Source of the DNA: Pelagibacterales bacterium SAG-MED49
Lineage (GTDB): Bacteria > Pseudomonadota > Alphaproteobacteria > Pelagibacterales > Pelagibacteraceae
Direction: 5' to 3'
DNA length: 64,000 bases
NCBI GenBank assembly: GCA_014653365.1
Contig: JACWEQ010000001.1
Span: 62,001-126,000 of the forward strand
Below the pieces are notes generated by a model, which saw only the letters and a program-made list of their open reading frames with translations, made no database searches and had not been told where the DNA came from. The position numbers and the translations under genes were made by a program. Of this stretch, positions 63,999-64,000 are shown piece after piece; positions within the stretch are counted from its first letter, which is position 1, and the number at the start of each line of letters is the position of its first letter.

Positions 63999-64000
63999 TT

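Noticed and set aside
1-64000. CRISPR arrays, insertion sequences, prophage, toxin-antitoxin or other defence systems
   Set aside because: No spaced direct repeats, transposases, integrases or defence-type proteins were found; the content is housekeeping and catabolic.

Overview
The window is very AT-rich, densely packed, and lacks insertion sequences, phage genes and CRISPR arrays. Intergenic gaps are usually 0-60 bp, the longest gene-free stretch is about 190 bp, and many adjacent genes overlap by 1, 4 or 8 bases. Protein composition (Lys/Asn/Ile-rich), alphaproteobacterial gene neighbourhoods (trpE-G-D-C near lexA and gltX; nuoA-N; dnaE then rpsB-tsf-frr) and an alphaproteobacterial-type SOS box (GTTC-N7-GTTC) at lexA all point to a streamlined marine alphaproteobacterium of the SAR11/Pelagibacter type. 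That assignment is inference; no rRNA lies in the window.

Layout. 1-5 kb: accessory and small genes: the end of a short-chain dehydrogenase, a DUF3047 exported protein, a YbgC-type thioesterase, a family-5-like uracil-DNA glycosylase, a histidine phosphatase, an FkbM-like methyltransferase, a DUF1289 protein, and three very small ORFs (43-57 codons), two of them likely membrane proteins. 5-11 kb: tRNA-Leu, then the protein quality-control block tig-clpP-clpX-lon. 11-21 kb: a catabolic island: TRAP transporter dctP-dctQ-dctM, crotonase-family enzyme, family III CoA-transferase, and on the other strand an FAD/Fe-S 2-hydroxyacid dehydrogenase and an enolase-superfamily dehydratase/racemase, followed by a serine-glyoxylate-type aminotransferase. 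21-35.5 kb: tRNA-Val, tRNA-Asp and a complete 14-gene complex I operon nuoA-N. 35.5-45.4 kb: birA, coaX, RNase J, DUF1467, proS, lolC-lolD, dnaE. 45.4-57 kb: rpsB-tsf-frr-uppS-cdsA-dxr-bamA-skp-fabZ-lpxD-lpxA-lpxI-lpxB, running from translation through isoprenoid and phospholipid synthesis to outer-membrane assembly and lipid A. 57-64 kb, minus strand: the end of a PpiD-like foldase, trpE-trpG-trpD-trpC, lexA, gltX.

How the genes work together. Most of the window is housekeeping: respiratory NADH oxidation, replication, translation, envelope biogenesis, tryptophan synthesis and proteolysis. The 11-21 kb island is the most likely place for undescribed biochemistry. It combines import of an organic acid, CoA activation, a crotonase reaction with one of the two usual catalytic glutamates replaced, a flavin/Fe-S dehydrogenase, an acid-sugar-type dehydratase and an aminotransferase that could consume glyoxylate.

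The clearest regulatory signals are a perfect SOS box before lexA, a leader RNA before rpsB that can fold into a pseudoknot over the ribosome-binding region, a perfect 10-bp hairpin between dctP and dctQ, and good sigma70-like promoters before the tRNA genes. The most striking sequence oddity is a perfect in-frame 42-bp tandem duplication inside nuoG. Several gene orders differ from the textbook arrangement: no pyrH between tsf and frr, no rseP between dxr and bamA, and fabZ before lpxD.
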